Assembly: GCF_036324505.1 (NCBI RefSeq)
Contig: NC_086365.1
Coordinates: 7,994,655 to 8,058,654, forward strand
DNA: 64,000 nucleotides
Origin: Eleginops maclovinus
Taxonomy: Eukaryota > Chordata > Actinopteri > Perciformes > Eleginopidae
Direction: 5' to 3'
Of this stretch, positions 39,832-57,018 are shown piece after piece. Each line of letters starts with the position of its first letter. The first letter of the stretch is position 1. The notes under the pieces are model-generated. The model made no database searches. It worked only from the letters and a program-made list of their open reading frames with translations, and was not told the DNA's origin. Made by a program: the position numbers and the translations under genes.

Positions 39832-42148
39832 CTGTGGGAGAAAGACACAGAGAATTAAATATTACATCACTCGTAACCACAAGAGCTAGCTCTAAAGAGA
39901 GTTTCAACTTGTCTTGATACAGCTTGCTCTCAAGTCAGAATCAGGGCTCTTTATTTATCCTGGGGAAAATGGGTTTTAATAAGATAATAATGCACAGTTT
40001 AAGAGGGTTTGGCTCCCTGTGCCAGACTATTGACAAAACAGGGCTTGAAACAAAAGAACCAAACTTCTCCAACACATGGAGAGAAAGTGGTATGTAGTGA
40101 CAGGAAAATATTGAAGGAGCCTTGTACACACAATGAAAGATAACACACAAGCTGACATACACCTACACATACCTTCAGGAGACGTAAAAAGCAGCTGTCT
40201 TAAAAACCTTATGAAAAATAAATCCTCTTTAACGATTCACTACACTACAGTAACAACTTGTGTTGCCTCCTCTGCAGCAGATTTGCTGGCAAAGTCTTGG
40301 ACTTGGTGACGATCAATGTGATATTTGAGGCCTGCCAAAGAGAAGTGTGTGTTCTTGTGCATTTGTGTGTGTGTGGTGGAGAGGAGGCTCTCTATTAATA
40401 GAGCTGAAATTCTAAACGCAGATCAGGAATATGTGACCGCATGCGCCTGATTCCGCAAAACTTGTTGTGGTGATCAGCAGCAGCGAGTCATCTCTTTCTT
40501 TACTGTATTTACCTCACTGACCCTGAGTGTGTGTGTCATGGGAATGACACACAGTCACATTGAATGAATATGATGCTCTAACACAGTGGATAGATTTACG
40601 TGACAAAATGTAACATCTCAACATGGAATATTTCACTTTTAATCTCATTATTTTAAACATGGAGATGTGTTGAAGCACCTAAAAACTCTACCTGTTTTGA
40701 TCTGCATGCTGGATTGGTTAAGTGCAGTTAATGTGGTCACTTTTTTCCAAAGCGATGTCCTACATATTTGTAACCAAGTCATTAAACGTAAGCTTGCAAT
40801 ATGAAACTGAGGCACAGCTGTAGCCTTGCTGCCACATCTGAACTGTCATATAAATCTGTGTCTTTTTAGGTAACCTTTTCTTTTCTACAAGTACTTCACA
40901 GCTGAGTGCAATGAGCTGCAGTCTGATATAGACCCTTATTGAAATTCTTTCACGCACACACTCACACTCCTACCTACACAGATTGAAACATTTGAATGTG
41001 CAGAGCTGCAGCTAACCAGTTGTAATGTGTTAACTGCAGCAGGAGTACACCTTCCGGTGCTTAAGCTTTGACTATGAAACCACACTTCCTGACGTCTCTA
41101 AATGCTTTTTATTTTTCATTTCTGTGGTGGGGGTGTTGCAGACATTAGACTGAAAAACATCAGAAGACACGGCTGCTCTTCACTTTGAGATGCTAAATCC
41201 TTGAGATAAAAAACAAAAGTCAGAACATTGATAAACACCATCTGTCTTTTTTTGGATTACTTTATTTAAGGTGCCATACGCATTTACAGTTTACTTTTGG
41301 AATTTAAAAGTGTGTCTAAATGGTAAAAAAAATGCCCAGTTGTTTCTTTGCTTACTTAAGATCCAGGCGTTTAACAACTTAGATCCTACAACTGGTAAAT
41401 TATAGTGAAAAACCAAGCAAGATCTAAAAAGACTTCTTAAATCTTAGGGAATGTCACCATTACAGGTGAGCCAATTAAACGATACCCTGAAAAACAAAAG
41501 ATTTCCCTGAAAATGTTTGGAAACATCTCAGATAACATGAGTACACAAACCTAACAAAATAAACGACCTATGTGTAGTTATTTTTTTGACATTTGAATGC
41601 AGAAATGTTACTTATATTCACTCTTTAATATACATGTTCAAATACTTGTTTGTTAAATGCATAAAAAGCCAAATACTGTATTTCAGAGTTGATCCCAATG
41701 GGATTACAGCATCTATGGCCTCTTTCTTACTCATGAAGCAACTGAACTTTAAATGTAAGAGGATTTAGAGAGAACCAACACAGAGGTCATTGTTGAAACA
41801 AGCTGAGAAACAGCAGCTCAAACTAAAGTCTAATGTGCTTTTCAACACATGAGGACAACAACACTGGCTATTTTGATTCTCTTTTATGATGGGCTAATCT
41901 CGGTTATTTAACATGGAACTGGAGCCGTCACACACTTTTATGTGTGCAGGCATCAGGGTGCCATTTTAAAAGGTGGAGTTGCCTTTATTGTGACCCACCC
42001 ATGGGTGCTTAAATGCCACCCCACCCATCCTCAAATACACAGATGGAGATACAGGGAAGGTCAGGCAGGAGTGTGACCTTTTAAAAAAGCTTTCATGAGG
42101 GAGGGTAAAGTCAAACGAGTCTCTCAACTCACCGCCGGGTACCATCAA

Positions 42149-42150
<2 letters not shown>
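39832..42150. other. Upstream flank of prkcq
   Basis: Gene-free in coding terms. 40440-40520 is a more complex, less AT-rich patch with a TGTGGT (RUNX-type) and a GAGTCAT (AP-1-like) sequence. The rest is AT-rich without repeats I could name. Confidence 0.5.
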
Positions 42151-42218
<68 letters not shown>

Positions 42219-42250
42219 GCGTGTGTGTGTGTGCGTGTGCGTGTGTGTGT
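42151..42250. repeat. (GT)n microsatellite with GCGT interruptions, about 100 bp
   Basis: A pure GT run for about 60 bp, then GTGCGTGTGC units before it ends in T. The interruptions suggest an older array than the pure ones. Confidence 0.95.
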
Positions 42251-42589
42251 TTTTAAGCTTTTTTAAGTAGTCAGGGAAGGAGGGAGTGTTTGTTGTTGTT
42301 GACAGGAGGTCCATGTGCGTGACAGAAGCCTTTGACAATAGCTCTAAGTGTCCCTGAAGTGGTCACTCATTCAAAGACAGAACAAAGTACACACAAAGCA
42401 GACCCTCAGCAGCCTTCAATGATTAATAGCATGCCAGGTAGCACAGCATCAAAAAGGCACAGTAAAAAGAGGCCAATAGATGTTAAATACTAATCTCTAC
42501 GTGCAGTTTCTGCTTAAAAGATGCAAATGTGTTTGGGTCTTATTGTTTCTGGAGCTGTTCCACAATGTAATTTGGATTTGCAATGTGGA

Positions 42590-43250
42590 AATGTAACTAA
42601 AAGTATTTTCTAAAGTACTTCAATGTTACTTTTCCCTTTTTAGTTCACTACATTTTAAAGAGAAATATTGTACCTCTGTGCCGCTTAATCTGTTGTTACG
42701 TTTTAGACACAAAACGATCAATTTACAAGATATAATTCCTTATTCCACACTTACAATTTGTGGGTTATTTTCCTACCAAAGAGCTGTAACATTGAAAAGC
42801 TGCTAACACGCTAACTGTATCTGCAAGGCTAAAACTAGCTAATTACTTGCCTTCAATTTTCATGTGCATTTCTTGAGTATTACAATTGATACAATACGTT
42901 TCCTTTTACTTCACAACATTTCATTTCACTCCACGTTGATAGTTTTTCACAACAATAGTTACTATATTCCCATTATTCCTTATGTTTTATTTTACGCATA
43001 TGACCAGTTAATGAAACACATGCATAAAGTAGTTATGAAATTGCTTTCAACTAGCATCAAATTTTAAATGCTGCCAACCTGAAATATTGCACCTTTTACC
43101 TTCCTTAATGCAAATTGTTGGGGTCATTTTGTTGCACAATGAGAACTTTAACTTTTGAATGTAGCTGAAAACCTTCATAGTTGAAGTACAGTTTTAAATG
43201 CAGGACATAGGAAGTATTTTTACATTGTGGTACTTTTACTTAAATATATC
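42590..43250. mobile_element. 'tacttttactt' family copy, fuller length
   Basis: Starts with atgtaactaaaagtatttt and aaagtacttcaatgttactt and ends with aatgcaggacataggaagta, tttttacattgtggtact and tttacttaaa. This is the wording expected at the two ends of this fish repeat. It has no transposase. It is the longest copy in the window, though degraded in the middle. Confidence 0.5.
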
Positions 43251-43488
43251 ATACATCACACATACTGGATTAAAAAAAAGCCCTTTCACAACATTATAAA
43301 CACATATTTTCATCATCACTTCTGTGTTTCTTTCCAAATAAGGCAATAAGAATCTCACACAGCAGCGTTCACGACAAAAACAACTCAGAACTGAAATAGT
43401 GACTCTTACCCTGTCATAGACCAAATGGCAAAGACACATGCAGCCACACATAATGTTTGGTTCTTACCACAGTGTGAGCCAAAGCATG

Positions 43489-43537
43489 CTCTGTTCTGCA
43501 ACACCCAAAATCCATACTCTATTCTGCAACACCCAAA
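43489..43537. repeat. Two-copy tandem repeat, 28-bp period
   Basis: CTCTGTTCTGCAACACCC at 43489 recurs as CTCTATTCTGCAACACCC at 43517, with a 21-bp match at one mismatch. A local duplication of no known role, about 90 bp from the candidate exon at 43628. Confidence 0.8.
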
Positions 43538-43627
43538 CTAGACATATCTTTGATTCAGTAAATAGCAAGACTAGTTCAGTTAAAATGAGTTAAAACTTTG
43601 TAAACTGTTAAAAAGGGCTGTACTAAC

Positions 43628-43694
43628 CTGTAAAAGCACACTGAAGTTTAATGTTGGCAAACAGAAGCTGCTCTTCATCCGATCACTTATCACA
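43628..43694 (-). ncRNA. Candidate non-coding upstream exon of prkcq
   Basis: On the minus strand: acceptor CCGTCTCTCTTGCAG, 67 nt of exon, then donor ACAG|GTTAGT. Both sites are good and the pair would splice naturally to the acceptor at 39832. It has no open frame of note, as expected for 5' UTR. It may equally be an exon of an unlinked lncRNA. Not proven. Confidence 0.35.
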
Positions 43695-48930
<5,236 letters not shown>

Positions 48931-48933
48931 TGC

Positions 48934-49033
<100 letters not shown>

Positions 49034-49254
49034 CTCCTCCACCCAGCCATCTTTTACACCCGACCCCCTGTCTTCTCTTCGTATTGCATACCAGCACATG
49101 GATTATTATAAGCTGAGTTTTTTTACTGTAGAATTTTTTTTTTAAAAACACACACACCTTTACCCTGATAACACACACATGCACCTTCGCACACACTCTC
49201 AAATGCATGACTAAAGGTTGTGCAGCAGTTCATGATTCATAATGGAGACACACA

Positions 49255-49299
49255 ACAGGAAATGAGTCGGCTTATTTGAGAGAGAAAAAGATAACCGCA
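49255..49299 (+). promoter_or_regulatory. Candidate lymphoid-type motif cluster
   Basis: Within 45 bp: ACAGGAAAT (ETS type, 49255-49263), TGAGTCG (one change from AP-1, 49263-49269), GATAA (GATA, 49290-49294) overlapping AACCGCA (RUNX, 49293-49299). Such combinations occur in T-cell enhancers and prkcq is T-cell enriched in mammals. Motif matches alone are weak evidence. Confidence 0.25.
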
Positions 49300-50084
49300 A
49301 CATTTAAAGTGGGAAATTGAATTTACCTGCCGGGAGCGGGAAACGTTTCAAATGTTTTTTTTGTCAGGTGAAGATACAGGATCGTTTATGACTAGAAGAA
49401 TGTTTGTCCATATGCTGTACACGTGCACACGTGCACACAAATAGAGCGTACTAATTGCAATGCCTTGCATTAAACATCTGGCGAGTTAATTTGTGAAGAA
49501 AGATGTTTTCTTAAATCTCAATTTCTACATGAGTGGCAGCCATTCCATTCCGGTGTCTGATGAATTCCAACACAAGAACTTTTCTCAGTAGTTTATAGAA
49601 TAAAAACTATTTAAAAAAGTGTTCATAGTAAAACCAGAGAAACTGACGAGGTTGTTGTGGTCTCTTTTTTCAAGAGCTTTGTTTATATTTCATTTGACAG
49701 CCCAACTGCTGGTATGCAGACAACTCAGAATTTGTGAGATACGGACACGAGCTATTGAGATAAAAATAAGAAATAAATATGAGAAATTCTTAACTCCTTA
49801 GTCTGGCATTCAAAAGCATTATCAGTCAATTACAAACAGTTAAATGTGTCAGCTTTGTGCGGATTAGCTCTTTTTCCATCTTATATAATTGTTTATTGAA
49901 TATTTTGGGGTAATTTTAATAAGTCATCCTTGGAAACTTGGTTTTTTAAGACTACAATGGTGAAATGAGTAAAGAAAGTACCTTACTCAGTAATTGTGAA
50001 TGGAAATAAGTTAGATTGGAAAAGTGAAAGTATTTAAAACACTTATTTATTTAAAATAATATCAATATATTGTAATAAACACAT

Positions 50085-50285
50085 TTTCACTACAGATTTA
50101 TTGATGTAACATATTTTACAATGTGCACTTTTACTCTCATATTCATATTTTGATGCATTTATTTGATCATTAATCACATTTTTACATAACTTGTGTTTTA
50201 TGAAATGTGTTTATTTCATTGTATTCTAAAATGGAGCAACTGCCACAAAACCCGATCTCCTCCAGTTTAAATAAAGTTTCCTGAT
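50085..50285 (+). repeat. Retroelement 3'-tail-like repeat, copy 2
   Basis: AT-rich lead, then taaaatggagcaactgccac, aaaacccgatctcctcc and aataaagtttcctgattctg. It shares its core wording with 12300-12485. Family not resolved. Confidence 0.45.
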
Positions 50286-51576
50286 TCTGATCAGAAGAGT
50301 TCAAGAGAAAGAGAATCTAGTGCAAAGGTGAAACATTTTCTGCAGTTTTGTTGAGAAAGAAACTCCATACAAGAATTTGATGATAGGACGATATCTGATA
50401 TTCAATAAAAGTCAGACGGATAAATATCGGACCAGCTTTAGTTTTTTACGCACGCTGATATGTGGCTGCAGCGAGGGCTTAAATTTCCCTGACACAGTTT
50501 CATCGACCTTCCCGACCCCCAACCGTCAACACAGGTCGAGTCTCACATTACTGACACCACACACACACACAGCCCTAAACACTCTCTATGGTGCAGTGCA
50601 CTATGACAGGACGACATGAGATTAGCACCTCTGATAATTAACTCAAAGATGGGTGAAACTGACTTTTTTGCTGGGTAAATGGGTAACCAAAAGTGTATTT
50701 ACTCAGAACAACTCTTGGTACTTCGCTCTACATGCAGCACCGCTCTTATTTACATCACGTGAGTTATGTAAGAGTTGAGGTGATGGATTACTTTGCATTT
50801 AGAGATGCTATGCAGTGTTCAAACCTCTAATAAAAAGCCTTGTTTTTAGCCTGGTGACAAAACGCATCTCAAGGATTATATACGGTATTCTTTTCAACAC
50901 ATTTAAACGTTGTATTGGAATTTGTTTTCCATTTTAATGTGGCGGCGAGGATGATAACAACATCAAGGATCAATTTTATCTCTGATTTAAAAACTGGTAC
51001 TTGTCAGTCGATTTCATCACCAGGCTTTTATTTTCATCTCCTAAATGTCAAGTTGACACACATGAATGGAAAAATGTAACTATTATCTTTCCCAAATGAT
51101 ACACTGAAGAGCACTTTTTAAAATTAAGTATCAAACTGCAAGAACAATGAAACGTAATAACGGTTTTTATTTGTTTTATGAATATATTAAATATCTCAGA
51201 TGCCAAAAAAGGGCACAAAGTGGTTCCTCCTCTTTATTTTACCTCTTTGTTTTGTTTCTAGTCTTGCAAAATGGGAAAGTTCTTAGAATCTTTTTCAGCA
51301 TTTCTTGTCAGATACTTTAATTGGAATTTCCATGTAGGCGGACTCCTCCACTCCTAATAATACATTTCTATTTTTCCAAATTCCCTCCCCTGCTGCCCAC
51401 CCATACCAACACCAAGAGTCCTCTGCTGTCTCCGTTCAAAGCAGAAATGTATTCACACTTTTATCATTTCATCAATTCCCCCAATGATATCATCAATGAA
51501 TGCATTACCTTTGGAAAGAGAGATGAAGGGGGTAAAAAAGAGCTGCATTTACACCCCCCCTCACTCCCTTTCTCTC

Positions 51577-51600
51577 TGTCTCTCTGTCTCCCTTTCTCTC

Positions 51601-51631
<31 letters not shown>
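51577..51631. repeat. (TC)n microsatellite
   Basis: Imperfect CT/TC run of about 55 bp directly before the candidate conserved element at 51632. Confidence 0.9.
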
Positions 51632-51632
<1 letters not shown>

Positions 51633-51880
51633 CACATATTAGATGTATGCCTCTCTTGGTGCAGCCATATGGAAATGGGCCTCAGCAGATGGGAGGCCGT
51701 CCTCATGACTAATGAATAATGAACAATAGAGAGGAAAGAGCTCCGTCCTATTAGCAGAGGTGTGATGTCCAAAATAGGACACATCTAATCAATAGAGGGG
51801 TGCAGGAATGAGTCCTAAAACCGGGAAATGAGTCAGCATTCCAGCAATTCTAGTTCCTTTGTCCTATTTTTTTTTGGTTA
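51632..51880. promoter_or_regulatory. Candidate conserved non-coding element
   Basis: Non-repetitive, balanced composition, dense with developmental factor-type sites: CATATG and CAGATG E-boxes, TAATGAATAATGAACAATAG (homeodomain/POU/SOX-like), and ATGAGTCAG (AP-1) at about 51828. No reading frame. Conservation is inferred from texture only. Confidence 0.35.
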
Positions 51881-54800
51881 GATGCCCAGAATAAGATATG
51901 TGGTTAACACAAGCTGAAGACATTTTTAAGTGTTGTTCTAAGAAAGAAAACGACCCCAAAAAACACATCAGTTAATACCCCGCTGATTGTCCTAACTGCT
52001 GCGTTTAGGACACAGAAGTTGCTAACAGGCGGCTAAATAAGACGACTGAACGTCATCAGGCCAAACATTAGCTGCCTTTAGCCTAGCAACGGATGATGTA
52101 TGTTGGTTAGCCTTTTACTTCTGGCAATTGCCTTCACGCTTCAACTATTATACAAGTGGTGGCAGTGTGTGATCCTGCTGACTGTTATGTGTATTATAAT
52201 AAACGTTTGCAATGGTACTTATTTTCTGCCCTACTCCAAAATCAAATGGCGTTTTTTTCCGGAGCCCTGGTGATGCTATCTCCCAGGTCAGCCTTCAAAA
52301 AATACGTCATCCGTTCTTGTGAGTTGTGTCTTTGTGTCTAAATAACATGAGCGCAGCATCAATGTGCCTCCACTCTGACGTCTATTAGCTCACCAAAAGC
52401 TCAGGGAATGCTTCATTTCTGAATCATGCCTTGCTGGCTTCAGATTGCGTTCTTTTGCAGTGGATGCATCATCTCAGTTCAAATCATCGGAAATAAAGAC
52501 TGATGATAAGGAATGGAATTTGGAAATGATCCGTGCACATCAGACTGTTTAAAATTCCTCTCCTAGTGGGGGTGCATTTTTGAATTTCTGGCACCATTTT
52601 TAAAAACTTGTTCTAGTGTTTTTTTTATAATCCTGTGGATACGGGCCAATTTTAGAGGATCACATGGAGAGATTTCCATCGCAGCTACTGAATAATGCAG
52701 CTGGCTCACAGTGTACTGTGAAATCTGAGGATTTACTGACGGTCCTTCTGTGGAGAACAGTGAGGAATTCCCATTTGAGCTGCCACTTTGAACTCTGTTT
52801 TTGAATGTATAGAGATGCCTGTTTGAATTTCATGTTGATTTGTTGAGAAAACAGACGGCAACTGAACTTCCACCAGTGAGTAAAAAGCAAAGCAATAAAT
52901 AGTAATACCAGAAATGAAAAACATCAACCATTTAAAGCATGGTTAAAATGATCAAAAATCAATATAGTGATCATTTCAATCAGTTTACTATTTGGCTAAA
53001 TGGAGATAGAGTCCTATATTTGATCTGTCAAATACAGTTTCCTTAGATTCTACCTTATGTCTTATTAGCTTTAGTAAAAAAGAAAAGAAATGTCTGACAG
53101 TTTTACAGTATGTATTCTTTATACAAACCCTTCATTAAAGCTCCTTGATGTTCACACTTTGATGAGTCAAATATTTAAACACAATTATCCATGTTGTTAA
53201 TGACTGCACCTGTCCGTTAAAGGGAACTGTGTCAGGTGTCTTGTGCGTCATTTTATACACATTTAAAGAAGTTTACTGTGACATACAGTATTTGGTGTTT
53301 TGGCAACTTTGGATCTCCAATGGTGTTTGAAATAAAGAACAATGTTTACAGTCCGTGCTGCGGAGGATTAGAGAGGTTGAATCACACGATTACACCTGCG
53401 ACCAATTAAAGTATGATGCATTATAGGGGGCGCTAAAACGCTGGTAACTGTTCCCAAAGGCAAATAAAGAGCAATGTTTCCATTAAAGTGATTTGTTTTG
53501 ACAGCTTTCACACCTTAAGGAACCATTAGACCTTTATTTATTTAAATATTGGTAGTTTTTCTATCAAATATGTTGTCCCTGCTCAGGTTTTAGGAAAAGG
53601 TGGAGAAAAAGTACATTCCCCATGGCACAGTTATTTTTCTTTCTAACATTTATCACCAATTTTTATAACATCAATGCATGTGTAAACTGAGGGCCCACTG
53701 CCGCAAACTCAACAAATGTAAATATTTTATTCAAATATTCAAGCTTATTTCCCTGTTTTTGCGTACAGCTGAGAGTTACTCTAACCTGGTCTCATTAGCT
53801 GTCATTTGTAAGTGATATTATTTTCACCAAACATCAAGGTATGAGTGACTTTTACTCAGCTAGAGAAACTTGTCTCTCTGCTCACACCTCAAACCCACAG
53901 CAGACTGCTCCACATTCACATATTTTCTGTCTAGTCTAAAAGTCATAGCGGGGCAAGCGAGACAGGGTGCGAAAAATGGCTACAACACAAAAGAAACATT
54001 ACACCCCAAACTGATGAGATGTGTTTTTAGAGAGGGGGGGTTCTGCTCTAAAGTGGTTCAGCTGCCAGATCCAGGCTCGTCACATCTGATTGTTCTTTCT
54101 TTCTGTCGAACCCTTACATTTTTTGTGCGTGTGTGTGTTTCTGTGTGTGTTACTGTGACCTAGATTTCAAGCCTGCAGTGCAATGCAAGTGATGGTTTGT
54201 GTGTGAAATAGAAAAAGAGCTCAGTCTATGGTTAACCAGACACCTCGCCTTTTCCCCCCACATACACACACAAAAAGACACACACTGAAATTACGTCCAT
54301 CCAGCTGTGTCCTCTCACACACACAGGGTTATGTTGTCTCTAGGTTGAATTCAAAATAAGCTAGTGAATTGTGTGAATTAGTTTTGACCTTGTTTTATTT
54401 TTATGACTTTATCATTTACACACTCTTGTTTAATCTTCTCCTGTCAGTCATGCTTTGGCTTCCTGATTGAATGATTTAAGGATGATTGATAAGATAAGTT
54501 TCCAGCCTGTATTTCCTGTACAGGGATAAGAGTTGTTGTCTAATTGTTGTAGTAAATTCAATCGTATATTGAAAGTGTAATTTGTGATTTGTGATTTGAC
54601 TCCTTGTATTCAGTATTTAGTATTACTTGAAATGAAGCAGGTTAGAGATGGGAAACCAAATACAATGTTCACCTTTGTTCCGTCTTTGTCACAGCAGATA
54701 TTTTGTATTGTTTTGGAAGGAAAATGTGACCAGCTTCCTACAGACTGTTGCGTTTGTAGACAAATAATTTTTCATGTCAGGAGTTGGTTTGTTGACAGTG

Positions 54801-56130
54801 TAATGACACTGCGGGCTGTTTAGATTTGAATCATCTTGAACAGGTTGTAGCAGGTGGAACAGGTTTGGATTAATCTATACAGAGCAGGCAGGTTTTAACA
54901 GGAGGAGAAGGTCAGCCAACAACACCAAGGCTTTCCACTTTATACTGTAACCTTCTTTAGGACGGCTGAGGTGAGTTGATAATATCATCAGAACCATCAT
55001 TTGGTTTTCATAGCGTTGCTCCCTTTCAGAATTAAATACAAAAATAAAACATTTAAGGAAACGTCAGAGGTTTAGTAAATGTCTAATAAAAGATTGAATT
55101 AAATACAATTGAATTTTAAAAAAAGAAGTAAAAAATGCACGATGAAAGATCCACTATAAAAAGTAGAAACACAAGAAGTTAAAGATCATAAAATCTGTAA
55201 AACATTTCATACTTTTATATCTTAGTATCAGTTTGTCTCTTGACCTCACACCAACACGATGAAAAGGGCCTTTATATGGAGTATCTTTAGTCATTGTTAC
55301 ACATGCTGAGTTCAGTTTCACCACTAATGTGGATTATATTGATGAAGTGAAGTGTAAAAAATAGTGTTGCTATGGTTACCTACAGTTTAATATAGCCTGC
55401 CCGTTGATTTTAAGGTCAAGTTCTAAACTACACTCTATTTATACTTCATTTGAGTAGATTTGACCAGTTTTTAACGCGTCTTAAGTGAGTCAAATGTTAA
55501 GTTTGAATTGTAATGCTGATTTTTGGGGACCTTCCCTTTATGAAAAAGGAAGCAATTCCAAACGTGTGTGTAGAAGTGGAACAAAATAGTGTTTGCCACT
55601 GTGATGTCAAATAGTGGCAAATGATCCAGCTTGACTTGCTTATTGGAGCAGGACGTGTCTCTTACGTTGGAGACGTTAGTGAAAAGGATGGAAACTTAAC
55701 CAGAAGACATGAAGTACACACAAGATGCCAATAATAAGAACATGCAGTCAGATCTAGTTAGTGTAACTGTCGTGGTTTAAAGAATGAACGATGTGTAAGC
55801 AGACGTACAATCAGAAGAAGTCAAGCTGCATATTGAGGCAGCAATGAATGAGCTAAACTTATCACTTCTCGGCTTAGTTTATTTTAAACATTGTAAATTA
55901 TTCTTCTTCACAGGAACATTTAACAAATAATGCAGAATACACTTTTAGAGAGTTCTCTGTGGAGATCAACATGAAGCTCATGTCAGCATCTTCAAACTAA
56001 AATATCCGTCTTCTGTTTCGTTCTCCTTTCCACCCTGCAGACCTCGGCTCACTCTCTCCCTCCCCCTCCTTCGTCCTCCCCTCACCCCTCCTTTCCTCCT
56101 TGAACCTCCTCCTCCCACCTTTTTCCTCTC
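51881..56130. other. Gene-free stretch of the prkcq-sfmbt2 interval
   Basis: Unique AT-rich sequence. 52360-52520 and 52660-52930 have complex, non-repetitive texture and could be conserved non-coding elements. A pyrimidine-rich tract at 56030-56132 leads into the exon-like element at 56133. No coding gene is supported. Confidence 0.45.
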
Positions 56131-56132
56131 AG

Positions 56133-56227
56133 ACTCACCCATGGCAGAATCCTTGAAGCTTTCCTCTGAATGGCTGCAGGATAATGACCCGATGGTGCTG
56201 AACTGAAGCTGTATAACATACTGTTCT
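56133..56227 (+). ncRNA. Exon-like element of an unassigned transcript
   Basis: A long CT-rich tract ending in TTTTTCCTCTCAG precedes it and GTGAGTGC follows it. Inside, an ATG at 56141 opens a 21-codon frame (MAESLKLSSEWLQDNDPMVLN) ending in TGA, so it is non-coding or a micropeptide at most. The opposite strand also shows a bounded exon, about 56143-56212, with donor CCATGG|GTGAGT and a weaker acceptor. Which strand is used, if any, cannot be decided here. Confidence 0.25.
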
Positions 56228-56759
56228 GTGAGTGCAGTTTGAATAACTACCACACTATGAGTATCTAAATAAAGCACAAAAAGCATTTTGACAGCTCAGA
56301 AAACAACCCAAAATGAAATTTAGGGTACACCAAGTTAGCATTACTGAATACTTCATTTGCATATTAATATCAGAAACTCGCACAATGAGACAATTATTAG
56401 TCTTAATGTGAGCAATCAACCGTGGGACTTTCATGGGAATCTATTAGTTTGCCCTATTCACCTGTAATTGCTTTCAAAATGAGGGATATACTGTATTTGT
56501 ATGCTACAGAAATCATTTAAAATACATTCAATTCCCTCTGATCTCGCAAATCATATTGCAAAGACAGTCAAAATAGTTGCTAGTAGTTTTATTAGCCCTA
56601 GTCTGATTTCAATCCTCACAGGAACATGAGAAATTGATCTATCAGCTGATGGATTATTCCTGTAACAAAGATGAGCTTTGATCAGCCAGCCTGACAACAC
56701 GCCCTACAGGAAATCGGATCTCCTGTCAACATCATTGAGCCGCTACACCTGTCTCCACC

Positions 56760-56979
56760 TTTAAAACCTGGAGCTACTGACACCGCAGCAGCTGAGTATG
56801 AACCAGAACGTCTGCGTCTCCCTTTTAAATCAAACGTCTGTTTACTCCGCTGCTGATGTGACTTCAGTCTGAATTCACGTACGAGCGCGCGGAAAATCAT
56901 GCAAAGTGGGCGTTTGATACGAGGTTGCCAGGCAACAGTATAAGGTAGCAGCTTTTTCAGAGTGACTCAATAGAAAGTG

Positions 56980-57016
<37 letters not shown>
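56760..57016. promoter_or_regulatory. Candidate promoter with palindromic RFX X-box
   Basis: A CpG-containing patch (acgtacgagcgcgcgg at about 56877-56892) is followed by GTTGCCAGGCAAC at 56924-56936, a perfect inverted-repeat X-box (GTTGCC-1 bp-GGCAAC). A (GT)n runs from 56992 to 57016. No downstream coding exon was recognised on either strand. Promoter status is inferred. Confidence 0.4.

Positions 57017-57018
<2 letters not shown>

Noticed and set aside
43489..43537. CRISPR-like or regulatory tandem array
   Set aside because: Only two imperfect 28-bp copies in a vertebrate genome; a simple local duplication.
53420..53440. Third CTCF-like core (TAGGGGGCGC)
   Set aside because: The right half fits, but the left CCAS part is absent; too weak to call.
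56682..56900. 72-codon minus-strand frame next to the X-box patch
   Set aside because: Low-complexity, Arg/Ser/Gly-rich reading of GC-richer DNA; more likely 5' UTR or promoter sequence than a protein.
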